Part shown: one piece after another, positions 50,361 to 58,900 of the stretch
How positions within the stretch are numbered: the first letter of the stretch is position 1
How the letters are laid out: every line of letters starts with the position of its first letter
NCBI RefSeq assembly: GCF_000716435.1
Contig: NZ_JNWO01000036.1
Span: 1 to 64,000 of the forward strand
DNA length: 64,000 nucleotides
Direction: 5' to 3'
DNA from: Streptomyces xylophagus
Lineage (GTDB): Bacteria > Actinomycetota > Actinomycetes > Streptomycetales > Streptomycetaceae
Notes under the pieces: model-generated
What the model was told of the DNA's origin: nothing
Seen by the model: only the letters and a program-made list of their open reading frames with translations
The model's database searches: none
Program-made: the position numbers and the translations under genes

Positions 50361-50379
50361 TTAGGCAAGGCTAACCTAA
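50361..50379. promoter_or_regulatory. DmdR/IdeR iron box between SIP and the acylase operon
   Basis: TTAGGCAAGGCTAACCTAA is a 19-base palindrome (TTAGG...CCTAA) matching the Streptomyces iron-box consensus at 16 of 19 positions. Its position between divergent starts (50320 and 50410) lets one repressor control both directions. Confidence 0.85.
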
Positions 50380-50409
50380 AGAACAGCCTCGAAACGGAGG
50401 GGTCACAGG

Positions 50410-52521
50410 GTGACGACCCGGATCTACCGCGATACCTGGGGAATCCCCCATCTGCGCGCCGACAGCGCCGACGGGCTCGCCCGCGCCCAGGGCCGGGTCA
50501 CCGCCCTCGACCGCGGCTGGCAGCTGGAGGTCGAGCGGCATCGCGCGCAGGGCACCTCGGCCGCCTTCCTCGGCGCGGACGCCCTGCCCTGGGACCTCTT
50601 CGCCCGGCGCGTCCGCCTCGACGACACGGCGAGGCGCTGTTTCGCCGCGCTGGAGCAGCGGGACCCGGAGACCGCGCGCTGGGTCCGGGCGTATGTCGAC
50701 GGGGTCAACGAGGGGCTGGCCGAGGGGACTTCGGCTCCCGAGTTCGCCGAGTCCGGCCTGGCGCCCGGCCGTTGGGAGCCCTGGACCCCGCTCGGCGTCT
50801 GGCTCGGCACGCACATCCTGTTCGCGGGGTTCCCGGCCAAGCTCTGGCGCGAGGAGGCGATACGGCACCTCGGGCCGGATGCCGTCGGGCTGTTCGCCAC
50901 GGACGGGCCCGGCACCTCCGGCAGCAACGGCTGGCTGGTGAGCGGGGAACGGACCACGACCGGGCGGGCCGTGCTCGCCGGTGATCCTCATCGCTTCATC
51001 GAGCATCCCGGCGTCTACCAGCAAGTCCACCTCTCCTGCCCGGAGTTCGACGTCGTCGGCCTCACCGTGCCCGGCGTCCCCGGCATCGCCCACTTCGGGC
51101 ACACCGGCACGGTCGCCTGGGCCATCACCAACGCCATGGCCGACTACCAGGACCTCTACCGGGAACGGTTGCGCCGCACCGGCGCCGGCGTGGAGGCCCT
51201 TGACCCGGACGGCAGTTGGCGGCGCGCCGCTCGGCACACGGAGATCATCGAGGTGGCGGGGCAGGAGTCCGTCGAGGTCGAGGTGATCGAGACCGCGCGG
51301 GGGCCCGTCGTCATCGGCGGCCCGGAGGGACTCGACGGCGGAGTCACCGAGCCGCCCGGCACCCCGCCCCTCGCCGTCAGCCTCCGCTACCCGCCCCGCG
51401 TCACCGAGGACCTCGGCTTCACCGCTCTGCTCCCGCTCCTCCGCGCCCGCCAAGTCGCCGACGTGGACCGGGCGTTCGACGACTGGGCCGAGCCCGTCAA
51501 CGTCGTCCAGGCCGCCGACACCGAGGGCGGACTGCTGCACCGGGTCGCGGGCCGGGTGCCGGTGCGCGCCGAGGCCAACCGCACCCGGCTCGTCCCCGCC
51601 TGGGAGCCCGGCCACGAATGGCACGGCTGGCACGAGTCGCCCCGGGGGCAACTGACCGACGGCATCGCGGTCATGGCCAACCAGCGCGGCGCCGCCACTC
51701 CGCTCGGCGTCGAGTTCGCGCCGTCCCACCGCGCCGACCGCATCACCGCGCTGCTCGCCGAGCGCCCGACCTGGTCCACCGCCGACATGCCCGCGATCCA
51801 CATGGACACCCATCTCGGCTCCGCCACACCACTGTTGGATCACCTGGCGTCCTTGACCGACCTCAGCCCCGACGCCTCCGCACTCCGCGACCGGCTGCTC
51901 ACCTGGGACCGCCGCATGGACGCCGACAGCGCCGATGCCGCCGCCTACGCGGCGGTACGCGGCGCGGTCGTACGACGGCTCGCGGCCCACCCGGCGTTCG
52001 CCGCGCTGGCCGAGTCGCCCGCGTACCCGGAGGTGTTCCTGCCGTGGCTCGCGCTGCTGCCCCGCGTGGGCTTCGCGCTCGAACACCTGCTGCGGGCACG
52101 GGAGTTGTACGGCATCGACCGTCCGGCGATCGTGCGGGCGGCGGTCGAGGAGGCGGCGGCCGAGCCGGACCGCGCGTGGGGTGACACCCACCGCCTAGTC
52201 CCCTGGCGGGCGCTCGCCGGAACCACGACCGCCGGGCCCGGCCTGTCCGGCGACCACGACTGTGTGCTGTGCACCTCCTCCGTGCCGGGGCTCACCGACC
52301 TGAGCGCGCGGGGTCCGGCGGCCCGCTTCGTGTGGGACCTGGCCCGGCGGGAGGACAGCCTGTGGGTGGTGCCGTTCGGGGCGTCGGGGGTGCCCGACTC
52401 GCCGCACCACCGCGACCAACTGCCCTTGTGGCTCAAGGGAGATCTGGTCCCGGTCGTCACCGACTTCACCCGACTCGCCCTCGACGAGGAGACCAAGAAG
52501 ACCAAGGAGACCGATGTCTGA
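50410..52521 (+). CDS. Penicillin acylase-family Ntn hydrolase
   Basis: A 703-residue enzyme of the penicillin/aculeacin/AHL acylase family (Ntn hydrolases). It begins directly with the alpha-chain motif IYRDTWGIPHLRADSADGLA and lacks a signal peptide. The autocatalytic cleavage/nucleophile site is GTSGSNGWLVSGERTTTG, with Ser172 predicted to become the N-terminal nucleophile. The beta chain shows AGDPHRFIEHPGVYQQVHLS and the HFGHTGTVAWAITN segment. Members remove acyl chains by amide hydrolysis; PvdQ does this on the pyoverdine precursor. GTG 50410 follows GGAGGGG by seven bases. The gene is behind an iron box and overlaps an acyltransferase gene by eight bases, suggesting a siderophore-related substrate; that is inference. 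Confidence 0.85.
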   Translation: MTTRIYRDTWGIPHLRADSADGLARAQGRVTALDRGWQLEVERHRAQGTSAAFLGADALPWDLFARRVRLDDTARRCFAALEQRDPETARWVRAYVDGVNEGLAEGTSAPEFAESGLAPGRWEPWTPLGVWLGTHILFAGFPAKLWREEAIRHLGPDAVGLFATDGPGTSGSNGWLVSGERTTTGRAVLAGDPHRFIEHPGVYQQVHLSCPEFDVVGLTVPGVPGIAHFGHTGTVAWAITNAMADYQDLYRERLRRTGAGVEALDPDGSWRRAARHTEIIEVAGQESVEVEVIETARGPVVIGGPEGLDGGVTEPPGTPPLAVSLRYPPRVTEDLGFTALLPLLRARQVADVDRAFDDWAEPVNVVQAADTEGGLLHRVAGRVPVRAEANRTRLVPAWEPGHEWHGWHESPRGQLTDGIAVMANQRGAATPLGVEFAPSHRADRITALLAERPTWSTADMPAIHMDTHLGSATPLLDHLASLTDLSPDASALRDRLLTWDRRMDADSADAAAYAAVRGAVVRRLAAHPAFAALAESPAYPEVFLPWLALLPRVGFALEHLLRARELYGIDRPAIVRAAVEEAAAEPDRAWGDTHRLVPWRALAGTTTAGPGLSGDHDCVLCTSSVPGLTDLSARGPAARFVWDLARREDSLWVVPFGASGVPDSPHHRDQLPLWLKGDLVPVVTDFTRLALDEETKKTKETDV

Positions 52522-53143
52522 CCTGCACACCCCCACCCGCCGACCCGTCCACTCCCAGCACGTCGACGGCTTCGGCACCGTCCGCGTCCTGCCCCTGGAC
52601 GCGACGGCCGACGCCGAGGTGGTCCACCGCTGGGTCAGCGCCGAACGGGCCGCGTTCTGGGGCATGAACGGTCTCACCCGGGCCCAAGTCACCGAGATCT
52701 ACGCCCACATGGACACCCTCGACACCCACCACGCCCACCTGGTGGTCAGGGACGACGAACCGGTCGGGCTGCTCCAGACCTACGAGCCCGAGGCCGACCG
52801 CGTCGGCGACTGCTACGACGTACGACCCGGAGACATCGGCATCCACCTCCTCCTCGCGCCCGCCGGAGCGGGCGGCGACCGGACCGGCTGGTCGGCGGCG
52901 GTGCTGGGCGTTCTCGCCTCCTACGTCCTGCTCGGTCTGGACCGGCGCCGGGTCGTGGTCGATCCGGACGTGCGCAACGAGAAGGCGATCGCACGGTTCC
53001 TGCGGCAGGGCTTCGTGGCGGGCCCGAGGGTCGTCCTGCCGGAGCTCGACCTCCCGGACGTGTACCTGCCCGAAAAGCACGCTCAACTGGCGTTTCTCCC
53101 TCGCGAGGTGGCCTTCCCGAAGCCTGCGGCGGCCTTCCCGTAG
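52514..53143 (+). CDS. IucB/MbtK-type siderophore acyltransferase
   Basis: A 209-residue GNAT protein of the siderophore-specific group (IucB, RhbD, AlcB, MbtK), which acylates hydroxyornithine or hydroxylysine. Pattern: RAAFWGMNGLTRAQVTEIYA, VGLLQTYEPEADRVGDCYDV, GDIGIHLLLAPAG and the acyl-CoA-binding RRRVVVDPDVRNEKAIARFL. The Trp-Gly-Met start of the fold is typical. ATG 52514 overlaps the acylase stop by eight bases, so the two are translationally coupled. The presence of an acyltransferase beside an acylase under an iron box is the core of the proposed siderophore module. No synthetase (NIS or NRPS) is in the window. Confidence 0.85.
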   Translation: MSDLHTPTRRPVHSQHVDGFGTVRVLPLDATADAEVVHRWVSAERAAFWGMNGLTRAQVTEIYAHMDTLDTHHAHLVVRDDEPVGLLQTYEPEADRVGDCYDVRPGDIGIHLLLAPAGAGGDRTGWSAAVLGVLASYVLLGLDRRRVVVDPDVRNEKAIARFLRQGFVAGPRVVLPELDLPDVYLPEKHAQLAFLPREVAFPKPAAAFP

Positions 53144-53152
53144 CCTGCCGAA

Positions 53153-53635
53153 GTGACCGGAGTGACCCCAGAAGACCTCGTCGCCCACTACGACCTGGAG
53201 CCGATCCCCCGCGAGGGCGGCCTGTTCCGCCGTACCTGGGCGGGCCCGGAACGGCCCGACGGCCGCCCCGAGGGCACGGCGATCGTCGCGCTGCTGACAG
53301 TGCCCGACTACTCCGCCCTGCACCGCCTGCCCGGCGACGAGGTCTGGCACTTCTACCTCGGCGACCCGCTCGAACTCCTGCTCCTCGCCCCCGACGGCAG
53401 CTCCCGCACGGCGGTCCTCGGCCCGGACGTCCTGCACGGCCAGCACCTCCAGTTCACCGTGCCCGGCGGCACCTGGATGGGGGCGCGGGTGGTCGCGGGC
53501 GGCGCGTGGACGTTCTTCGGCTGCACGATGGCACCCGGTTTCACCTACGAGGGCTACGAGCACGGCGACGCGGGCGAGCTGACCGCCCGCTACCCGTCCG
53601 AGGCCGCCCGCATCACCGGGTTGTGCCGCCCGTGA
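53153..53635 (+). CDS. DUF985 cupin
   Basis: A 160-residue RmlC-type cupin of family DUF985. It begins VTPEDLVAHYDLEPIPREGG. Conserved elements are LHRLPGDEVWHFYLGDPLEL (cupin motif 1), VLGPDVLHGQHLQFTVPGG and WTFFGCTMAPGFTYEGYEHG. Metal ligands could be His and Glu in DEVWHFY. The substrate is unknown. GTG 53153 comes nine bases after the previous stop without a strong ribosome site. Its stop overlaps the next GTG by four bases, so it is part of the iron-box operon. Confidence 0.8.
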   Translation: MTGVTPEDLVAHYDLEPIPREGGLFRRTWAGPERPDGRPEGTAIVALLTVPDYSALHRLPGDEVWHFYLGDPLELLLLAPDGSSRTAVLGPDVLHGQHLQFTVPGGTWMGARVVAGGAWTFFGCTMAPGFTYEGYEHGDAGELTARYPSEAARITGLCRP

Positions 53636-54411
53636 CCCGCCTGCTGGAGGGCCAGGTCGCCCTCGTCACGGGCGCGGGCGGCGGCATCGGCCGGGGCATC
53701 GCGCTGCGGTTCGCCGAGGAGGGCGCGGCGGCGGTCGCGGTCCACTGCCGTACGGCGGTCGAGGCGGCCGGTGAAGTCGCTTCGCGCGTAAGGGAGTTGG
53801 GGGCCCGAGCCGTCGTACTGCAAGCCGATCTCACCGACGAGGACGCCTGCCGCGGACTGGTCCGCGAGGCGGCCGAGTGGGGCGGCGGGCGGCTGACGGC
53901 GCTGGTCAACAACGCGGGTGTGCAGCCGACCCAGCCCCTGGACGGGATGACGGCGGCGGACTGGCGGGCGGTCGTGGACGCGAATCTGCTGAGCGTGTTC
54001 GCCTGCACGCAAGCGGCGGCCGAGGTGATGCGGGAGCAGCACGGGGAGGGCGGTGGCGGCACGGTGACGCATATCGCGTCGATCGAGGCGAGCGCCCCGG
54101 CCCCGCTGCACGCGCACTACTCCGCGTCCAAGGCGGCCGTCGTGATGCACGCGCGGTCGGCGGCCCTGGAGTACGGGCCGTACGGCATCCGCGTCAACAC
54201 GGTCTCGCCCGGTCTGATCGATCGGGAGGGGTTGGCGGAGGCCTGGCCGGAGGGGGTGCGGAGGTGGCGGGAGGCGGCGCCGACGGGGCGGCTGGGCCGG
54301 CCGGAGGACGTGGGTGACGCGTGCGTGTTCCTGGCGTCCTCGCTCGCTTCCTGGATCACCGGGCACGACCTGGTCGTGGACGGCGGAGTGTTGGCGCGGC
54401 CCACATGGTGA
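53632..54411 (+). CDS. Short-chain dehydrogenase/reductase
   Basis: A classical SDR of 259 residues. The cofactor motif is VTGAGGGIGRGIAL (TGxxxGxG), followed by NNAGVQPTQPL. The catalytic Ser lies in HIASIEAS, with Tyr and Lys in HYSASKAAVV. The C-terminal GRLGRPEDVGDACVFLASSL and VDGGVLARP close the fold. The N-terminal HCRT after the second strand does not clearly tell NADP from NAD. GTG 53632 overlaps the cupin stop by four bases. It is the last gene of the proposed iron-regulated operon; its substrate could be unrelated to iron. Confidence 0.85.
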   Translation: MTRLLEGQVALVTGAGGGIGRGIALRFAEEGAAAVAVHCRTAVEAAGEVASRVRELGARAVVLQADLTDEDACRGLVREAAEWGGGRLTALVNNAGVQPTQPLDGMTAADWRAVVDANLLSVFACTQAAAEVMREQHGEGGGGTVTHIASIEASAPAPLHAHYSASKAAVVMHARSAALEYGPYGIRVNTVSPGLIDREGLAEAWPEGVRRWREAAPTGRLGRPEDVGDACVFLASSLASWITGHDLVVDGGVLARPTW

Positions 54412-54474
54412 GTCATAGGGGCGGTACGTCCGTACATAACCGGAGGCCTGCAAGTCCGAAGACGGAGAAGTGAC

Positions 54475-56394
54475 GTGTGCCGACGACGGAATGAGGTACA
54501 GCGCGTTGGACGCAACGAGGGACGGCGCGGCGGAGGCGACGGGGGAAGCGGAGGTGGTCGCCGGCGAGGAGTTCAAGGGCTGGTGCTGCTGGGCTCCCTG
54601 CTGGTCCTGCTCCTCCTCGGCACCGCGGGCACCGCGTCAGCGCACGCCGCCCTCGAATCCACCGACCCCGCCGACGGAAGCGTCCTCAAGTCCGCCCCCC
54701 GCTCCCTCACCCTCACCTTCTCCGAGTCCGTCGCCCTCCTCGACGACTCCTTCCGCGTCTACGACCCCGACAACCGGCGGGTGAGGACGAGTTCCGCGCA
54801 CCACGCGAAGGACGCCGGGGACACGGCGAGCGTCACCCTCCCGGCCAAGCTCGGCACCGGCACCTTCACGGTCGCCTGGCGCGTGGTCTCGGCCGACAGC
54901 CACCCGGTCTCGGGCGCCTTCACCTTCTCCATCGGCAAACCCTCCGCCACGACCACCCCGATCAGCACGGCCCCCAACGAGGAACCCCTCACGGCCAGCC
55001 TGTACGACATCGCCCGCTACTTCGCGTACATAGCCGCCGCCCTTCTCATCGGCACGGCCACCTTCGCGGCCCTGTGCCGCCCCCCGAACCCCTCGGTCCT
55101 CAACAAGCCGATCCTGACCGGCTGGTGGACCCTCCTGGCGGCGACCCTGGCCCTCCTGCTCCTCCGGGCCCCCTACGAGGCGGGCACCGGCCTGGCCACG
55201 GCTTTCGAACCCTCGGCGATCCCCAAAACCCTGACGACCCGTCCGGGCCTGGCACTTGCGGCCCGCCTGCTCCTCCTCACCGCAACAGCCGCCTTTCTCC
55301 TACGACTTCGGGGGCGGGAGCGGTTCGGTCGGGTGGCCCTGGGGACGGGTGCCGCCCTGGCGGTCGGGCTGGCGCTGACCTGGGCGTCGGCGGAACACGC
55401 GTCCGCCGGGATCCAGGTGCCGGTGGCGATGACCTCGGCGGTCCTGCATCTGCTCGCGATGGCGGTGTGGCTGGGCGGCCTGACGGCCCTGCTCACCGTG
55501 CTCTACCGCTCACCGAGCCTCGACGCGGCCCCCGTGGCCCGCTTCTCCCGGCTCGCCTTCGCCTCGGTGACCGTGCTGGTCGTCACCGGCGTCTACCAGT
55601 CCTGGCGGGGCCTCGGCTCCTGGAACGCCCTGACCGGGACGTCGTACGGCCGCATCCTGCTGGTGAAACTCGGCGCGGTGGCGGTGCTGCTCGTGGTCGC
55701 GGGGTGGTCGCGGCGGTGGACGGGGCGGATGGTGGGGGCGGAAGTGCGGCTTCAGGTACCGGAGTTGGTGCGGGCGGGGGTGGACGGGGCGACGACTTCC
55801 ACGAGCACGGGCACGGGAACGGGCACAGGCGCGGGTGAGGGTGAGAGTGTCGCCGACCCCGGTGACAACGGCTCCGGTGACGGCAGCTCCGATGACGGCG
55901 GCTCCCAGGACCGCTACCGGCGTGGTCTGCGCCGCTCGGTGCTGTGCGAAGTCGCCGTCAGTGTCGTGGTGTTGGTGATCACCACCCTCCTGACCAACAC
56001 GCTGCCGGGCCGCGCGGCGGCGGACGCGCAGCAGACGGCGACACCGGCCGGGATACCGGCGGCCTCCGTCACCACCGTCCCCTTCCACGTCGGCAATGCC
56101 GGCGGCAAGGTGCAGATCACCCTCGACCCCGGACGCGTCGGCCTGAACTCCGTCGAGGCGGTCGTCTACGGCCCCGACGGCGGCTTCGCCACCGTCCCCG
56201 AACTCCGCCTCTCCTTCACCCTCGCGGCCCAGAAGATCGGCCCTCTCGACGCCAACATCAAGGACGAGGGCGGCTATTGGGGGACCAACTCCCTCAACCT
56301 GCCGATCGCCGGGACCTGGACGATGAAGGTGACGGTCAGGACGTCCGACGTGGACCAGGTGAGCGTGTCCAGGCAGGTGCGGATCGTGCGGTAG
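54475..56394 (+). CDS. CopC-CopD fusion copper-transport protein
   Basis: A 639-residue membrane protein. After a long basic lead and signal-anchor helix, residues about 55-150 are a CopC domain (SAHAALESTDPADGSVLKSA, VVSADSHPVSGAFTFSIG). Its mature N-terminal His (AHAALE) and later His are the copper ligands. Residues about 170-430 are eight CopD-type helices. After a Gly/Ser/Asp-rich insertion (about 440-490), another helix and a C-terminal CopC/YtnA-like beta domain (VPFHVGNAGGKVQITLDP) follow. The protein binds and imports copper, probably for cuproenzymes such as the terminal oxidase. GTG 54475 has GGAGA about six bases upstream. CtaG, another copper-oxidase factor, is 2.5 kb away. Confidence 0.85.
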   Translation: MCRRRNEVQRVGRNEGRRGGGDGGSGGGRRRGVQGLVLLGSLLVLLLLGTAGTASAHAALESTDPADGSVLKSAPRSLTLTFSESVALLDDSFRVYDPDNRRVRTSSAHHAKDAGDTASVTLPAKLGTGTFTVAWRVVSADSHPVSGAFTFSIGKPSATTTPISTAPNEEPLTASLYDIARYFAYIAAALLIGTATFAALCRPPNPSVLNKPILTGWWTLLAATLALLLLRAPYEAGTGLATAFEPSAIPKTLTTRPGLALAARLLLLTATAAFLLRLRGRERFGRVALGTGAALAVGLALTWASAEHASAGIQVPVAMTSAVLHLLAMAVWLGGLTALLTVLYRSPSLDAAPVARFSRLAFASVTVLVVTGVYQSWRGLGSWNALTGTSYGRILLVKLGAVAVLLVVAGWSRRWTGRMVGAEVRLQVPELVRAGVDGATTSTSTGTGTGTGAGEGESVADPGDNGSGDGSSDDGGSQDRYRRGLRRSVLCEVAVSVVVLVITTLLTNTLPGRAAADAQQTATPAGIPAASVTTVPFHVGNAGGKVQITLDPGRVGLNSVEAVVYGPDGGFATVPELRLSFTLAAQKIGPLDANIKDEGGYWGTNSLNLPIAGTWTMKVTVRTSDVDQVSVSRQVRIVR

Positions 56395-56424
56395 ACGGGG
56401 CGAGTTCTACGCCGTGATCTGCCT

Positions 56425-57324
56425 TTACCCCTGCCTTTGCACCCGCCTTTGACCCTGCGTGAGGCCGAGCCGCTCCACCCACGCCGATATCGCGGCCGCG
56501 ATCAACTCCGGCTGGTCCTCCGGTGTGTGGTGGCCCGCGACGGCGTCGGAGTGCTCGATCTCCAGGGCGGCGATGTTCGTCGCACACCAGGCCAGGGTGC
56601 CCTCGTGCATCATCGTCCCCGGACCGGGTGCGAACGTGAGCAGCAGCTTCGGTACGTCCGGGCTGGACTCGAGCCAGTGGTCGTAGGCCTCGATCCTGGC
56701 CACGACGTCGGCGGGTTCGCCGCCCAGCGGCATCGAGCGTGCCCAGCGCAGGAGGGGTCGGCGGCTCTCCCGGGTCGGGTACGGCTCGCGGTAGACGGCG
56801 AGGTCGGCCGGTGCGGGCGGGGTCGCGGAGGAGGCCGGGAGTGCCTGCTCGATGAAGGCGTTCTGGTCGAGGATCATGGCCTCGCCGACGCCCTCCGTCT
56901 TGATCGCCCGGAACAACTCCCGGCCCCCTTCCGGGAATTCCTCCCAGGTCATCGGCTTGACGATGGTCTCCGTGAACGCGATGCCCCGCACCCGGTCCGG
57001 ATGGCGCGCGGCCCAGTCGAAGGCCAGGGCACCGCCCCAGTCGTGTCCGACCAACACCACGTCCCGCAGCCCGAGCGCGTCGAACCAGGCGTCCAGGTAC
57101 CGGGCATGGTCGGCGAAGCCGTACGCGATGGCCGGCTTGCCCGACTCGCCCATGCCGATGAGGTCGGGTGCCAGTAGGCGCCCGGAGGTGACGCCCGGCA
57201 GGACGTTCCGCCACAGGTGCGACGAGGTCGGGTTGCCGTGCAGGAAGACGATCGGCACTCCGGTGCCGGACTCCCGGTGGAGGACAGTCGAGTCGAGGAC
57301 GCGAGTCACGTGCGAGGTCGTCAT
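56425..57324 (-). CDS. Haloalkane dehalogenase-like alpha/beta hydrolase
   Basis: A 299-residue enzyme of the HLD-II (DhaA) type. All catalytic positions are present: nucleophile Asp95 in VLVGHDWGGA, acid Glu119 in AFTETIVKPMTWEEFP, base His265 in AVAGHHTPEDQPE, and halide-stabilising Asn31 (LHGNPTSSHLWRN) and Trp96. It should replace halogen by hydroxyl on short haloalkanes, or act on a natural substrate of that fold. It overlaps the upstream NmrA gene by four bases and is probably controlled by the divergent TetR regulator. The C-terminus is a short Gln/Arg tail (TQGQRRVQRQG). Confidence 0.85.
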   Translation of the reverse strand: MTTSHVTRVLDSTVLHRESGTGVPIVFLHGNPTSSHLWRNVLPGVTSGRLLAPDLIGMGESGKPAIAYGFADHARYLDAWFDALGLRDVVLVGHDWGGALAFDWAARHPDRVRGIAFTETIVKPMTWEEFPEGGRELFRAIKTEGVGEAMILDQNAFIEQALPASSATPPAPADLAVYREPYPTRESRRPLLRWARSMPLGGEPADVVARIEAYDHWLESSPDVPKLLLTFAPGPGTMMHEGTLAWCATNIAALEIEHSDAVAGHHTPEDQPELIAAAISAWVERLGLTQGQRRVQRQG

Positions 57325-58142
57325 CGGAACGCCGCCGCGTTCCGCTCCGCCCAGGCCGCGAACGTGCCCGGTGCCCGGCCCAGCACGCTCTCCACGTCCG
57401 GGCTCACGCGCTGCTCCTCCTCGGTCGGTTCGCCCAGGACGGCCAGCGTGCCCTCGACCACGGGCAGGGGCATGAAGCGGGCCATCAGCTCGTGGGCCTC
57501 CGTGCGGGACTGTTCCGTGAAGGTCACCGGCTCGCCCAGTGCCGTCGCTATCGCCGCCGCACGCGCGCGGGGTGTCGTCGGTGCGGGGCCGGTCAGGGTG
57601 TAGGTCGCGCCCGTGTGCGTGTCGGCGCGCAGGACGGCGGCGGCCACCGCGGCCACGTCGTCCGGGTCGACGAAGGGCAGGCCCACGTCACCGAAGGGCG
57701 CCGCCGCCGTGCGCCCGGCGCGGATCGACTCGGCCCAGGCGAACGCGTTGCTGTCCAGCCCGCCCGACCGCAGGATCGTCCAGTCGAGCCCCGACTCCCT
57801 TACGGCCGCCTCGAATTGACGCGGATGTGCGTACGCCTTCGGTCGGGTCCCCGCCCCCTGCGAGGACAGCAGCACCACTTTGCCGACACCGGCGGACTTG
57901 GCCGCGTCCAGGATGTCGTACGGCCGCTCGCCCGCCACCAGCAGGAACAGCGCCCGCGCCCCCGCGAACGCGCCTCGCAGGCCGTCCGGTTCGGCCAGGT
58001 CGGCGGCCACCGTGCGCACACCCGGTGGTACGTCGGCCTCGCCGATGTGCCGGGCCACGGCCGTCACCTGGACCTGGTCCTCCGTGAGCAACCGCACCAG
58101 CGTCCGCCCGACGTTCCCGGTCGCACCTGTCGCCACGATCAT
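57321..58142 (-). CDS. NmrA-like NAD(P)-binding oxidoreductase
   Basis: A 273-residue Rossmann protein of the atypical SDR/NmrA group. The dinucleotide motif is MIVATGATGNVGRTLVRLL. Other marks are ALFLLVAGERPYDILDAAKS, VVLLSSQGAGTRPK and TYTLTGPAPTTPRARAAA. The protein resembles quinone oxidoreductase QorB and azoreductase-like NmrA proteins, and may be a redox sensor or reductase. ATG 58142 has a GGGGG tract ten bases upstream. It is the first gene of a two-gene operon with the dehalogenase, opposite a TetR gene and two operators. Confidence 0.8.
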   Translation of the reverse strand: MIVATGATGNVGRTLVRLLTEDQVQVTAVARHIGEADVPPGVRTVAADLAEPDGLRGAFAGARALFLLVAGERPYDILDAAKSAGVGKVVLLSSQGAGTRPKAYAHPRQFEAAVRESGLDWTILRSGGLDSNAFAWAESIRAGRTAAAPFGDVGLPFVDPDDVAAVAAAVLRADTHTGATYTLTGPAPTTPRARAAAIATALGEPVTFTEQSRTEAHELMARFMPLPVVEGTLAVLGEPTEEEQRVSPDVESVLGRAPGTFAAWAERNAAAFR

Positions 58143-58164
58143 GTCGGTACCCCCGTCATGTATC

Positions 58165-58248
58165 AGTTAGTCGGCTGACTAACTCCGTCGAACATGACGC
58201 TAGCACGATCGACCCGCCCGTTGTCTATAGTTAGTCAGGTGACTGACT
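58165..58248. promoter_or_regulatory. Two TetR operators between NmrA and TetR genes
   Basis: AGTTAGTCGGCTGACTAACT (58165-58184) is perfect over eight-base arms. AGTTAGTCAGGTGACTGACT (58229-58248) has one mismatch. They are centred 64 bases apart. The second spans the GTG start of the TetR gene itself, so the repressor can block its own initiation as well as the operon. Confidence 0.8.
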
Positions 58249-58856
58249 CAAAGGATTCCCGGAGCGCCATCGCCGCCGCCACCGCCAAGGCCACCGCCGT
58301 CGGCAAGCGGCAGCGTCTGACGACCGCCACCGCCCGGGTCCTGCACGAGCAGGGCGTGGAGCGCACGACCATCGCCGACATCGCCCGCGCCGCCGACGTC
58401 CCGACGGGCAACGTCTACTACTACTTCAAGACCAAGGACGAGCTGATCGAGGCGGCCCTCACCGAGCACACCGGTTCCCTGGAGACCCTGACCGCCCGGC
58501 TCGACCGGCTCCCCGACCCGCGCGAACGCCTCAAGGCCCTCATCGGCGGCTGGGTCGAGCAGAAGGACATCGCGGCCCGCCACGGCTGCCCCATGGGCAC
58601 TCTCGCCGTAGAGCTGGACAAGCGGTACGAGGGCGGTCTGGATCTCGCCGCGGGACAGGTCATACGGCGGTTGGTGGACTGGGTGGAGCGGCAGTACCGG
58701 CAGCTCGGCGCGGCCGACCCGGAGGGGCTCGCGCTGACCCTCGTCGGCGCCTATCAGGGCATGTCGCTGCTCTCCAACGCCCTGCGCGACCCGGAGATCA
58801 TGACCCGTGAAGGGGCCCGGCTCATAAGGGAGTTGGACGCCCTGACCGTGGCCTGA
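58239..58856 (+). CDS. TetR-family regulator of the NmrA/dehalogenase operon
   Basis: A 205-residue TetR repressor. A short Thr/Ala/Lys lead precedes the DNA-binding domain RQRLTTATARVLHEQGVERT and IADIARAADVPTGNVYYYFKTKDELIEAAL (about residues 22-68). The ligand domain has CPMGTLAVELDKRYEGGL (TetR_C_16-like). GTG 58239 gives VTDSKDSRS and lies inside an operator; no ribosome site can precede it, so the mRNA is probably leaderless. An earlier in-frame ATG (58194) would add 15 residues across the operator and is less likely. Confidence 0.85.
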   Translation: MTDSKDSRSAIAAATAKATAVGKRQRLTTATARVLHEQGVERTTIADIARAADVPTGNVYYYFKTKDELIEAALTEHTGSLETLTARLDRLPDPRERLKALIGGWVEQKDIAARHGCPMGTLAVELDKRYEGGLDLAAGQVIRRLVDWVERQYRQLGAADPEGLALTLVGAYQGMSLLSNALRDPEIMTREGARLIRELDALTVA

Positions 58857-58900
58857 GGGACGGCTGGGAACCCCTTACTGCCGGCCCCTACCACTGCCCT

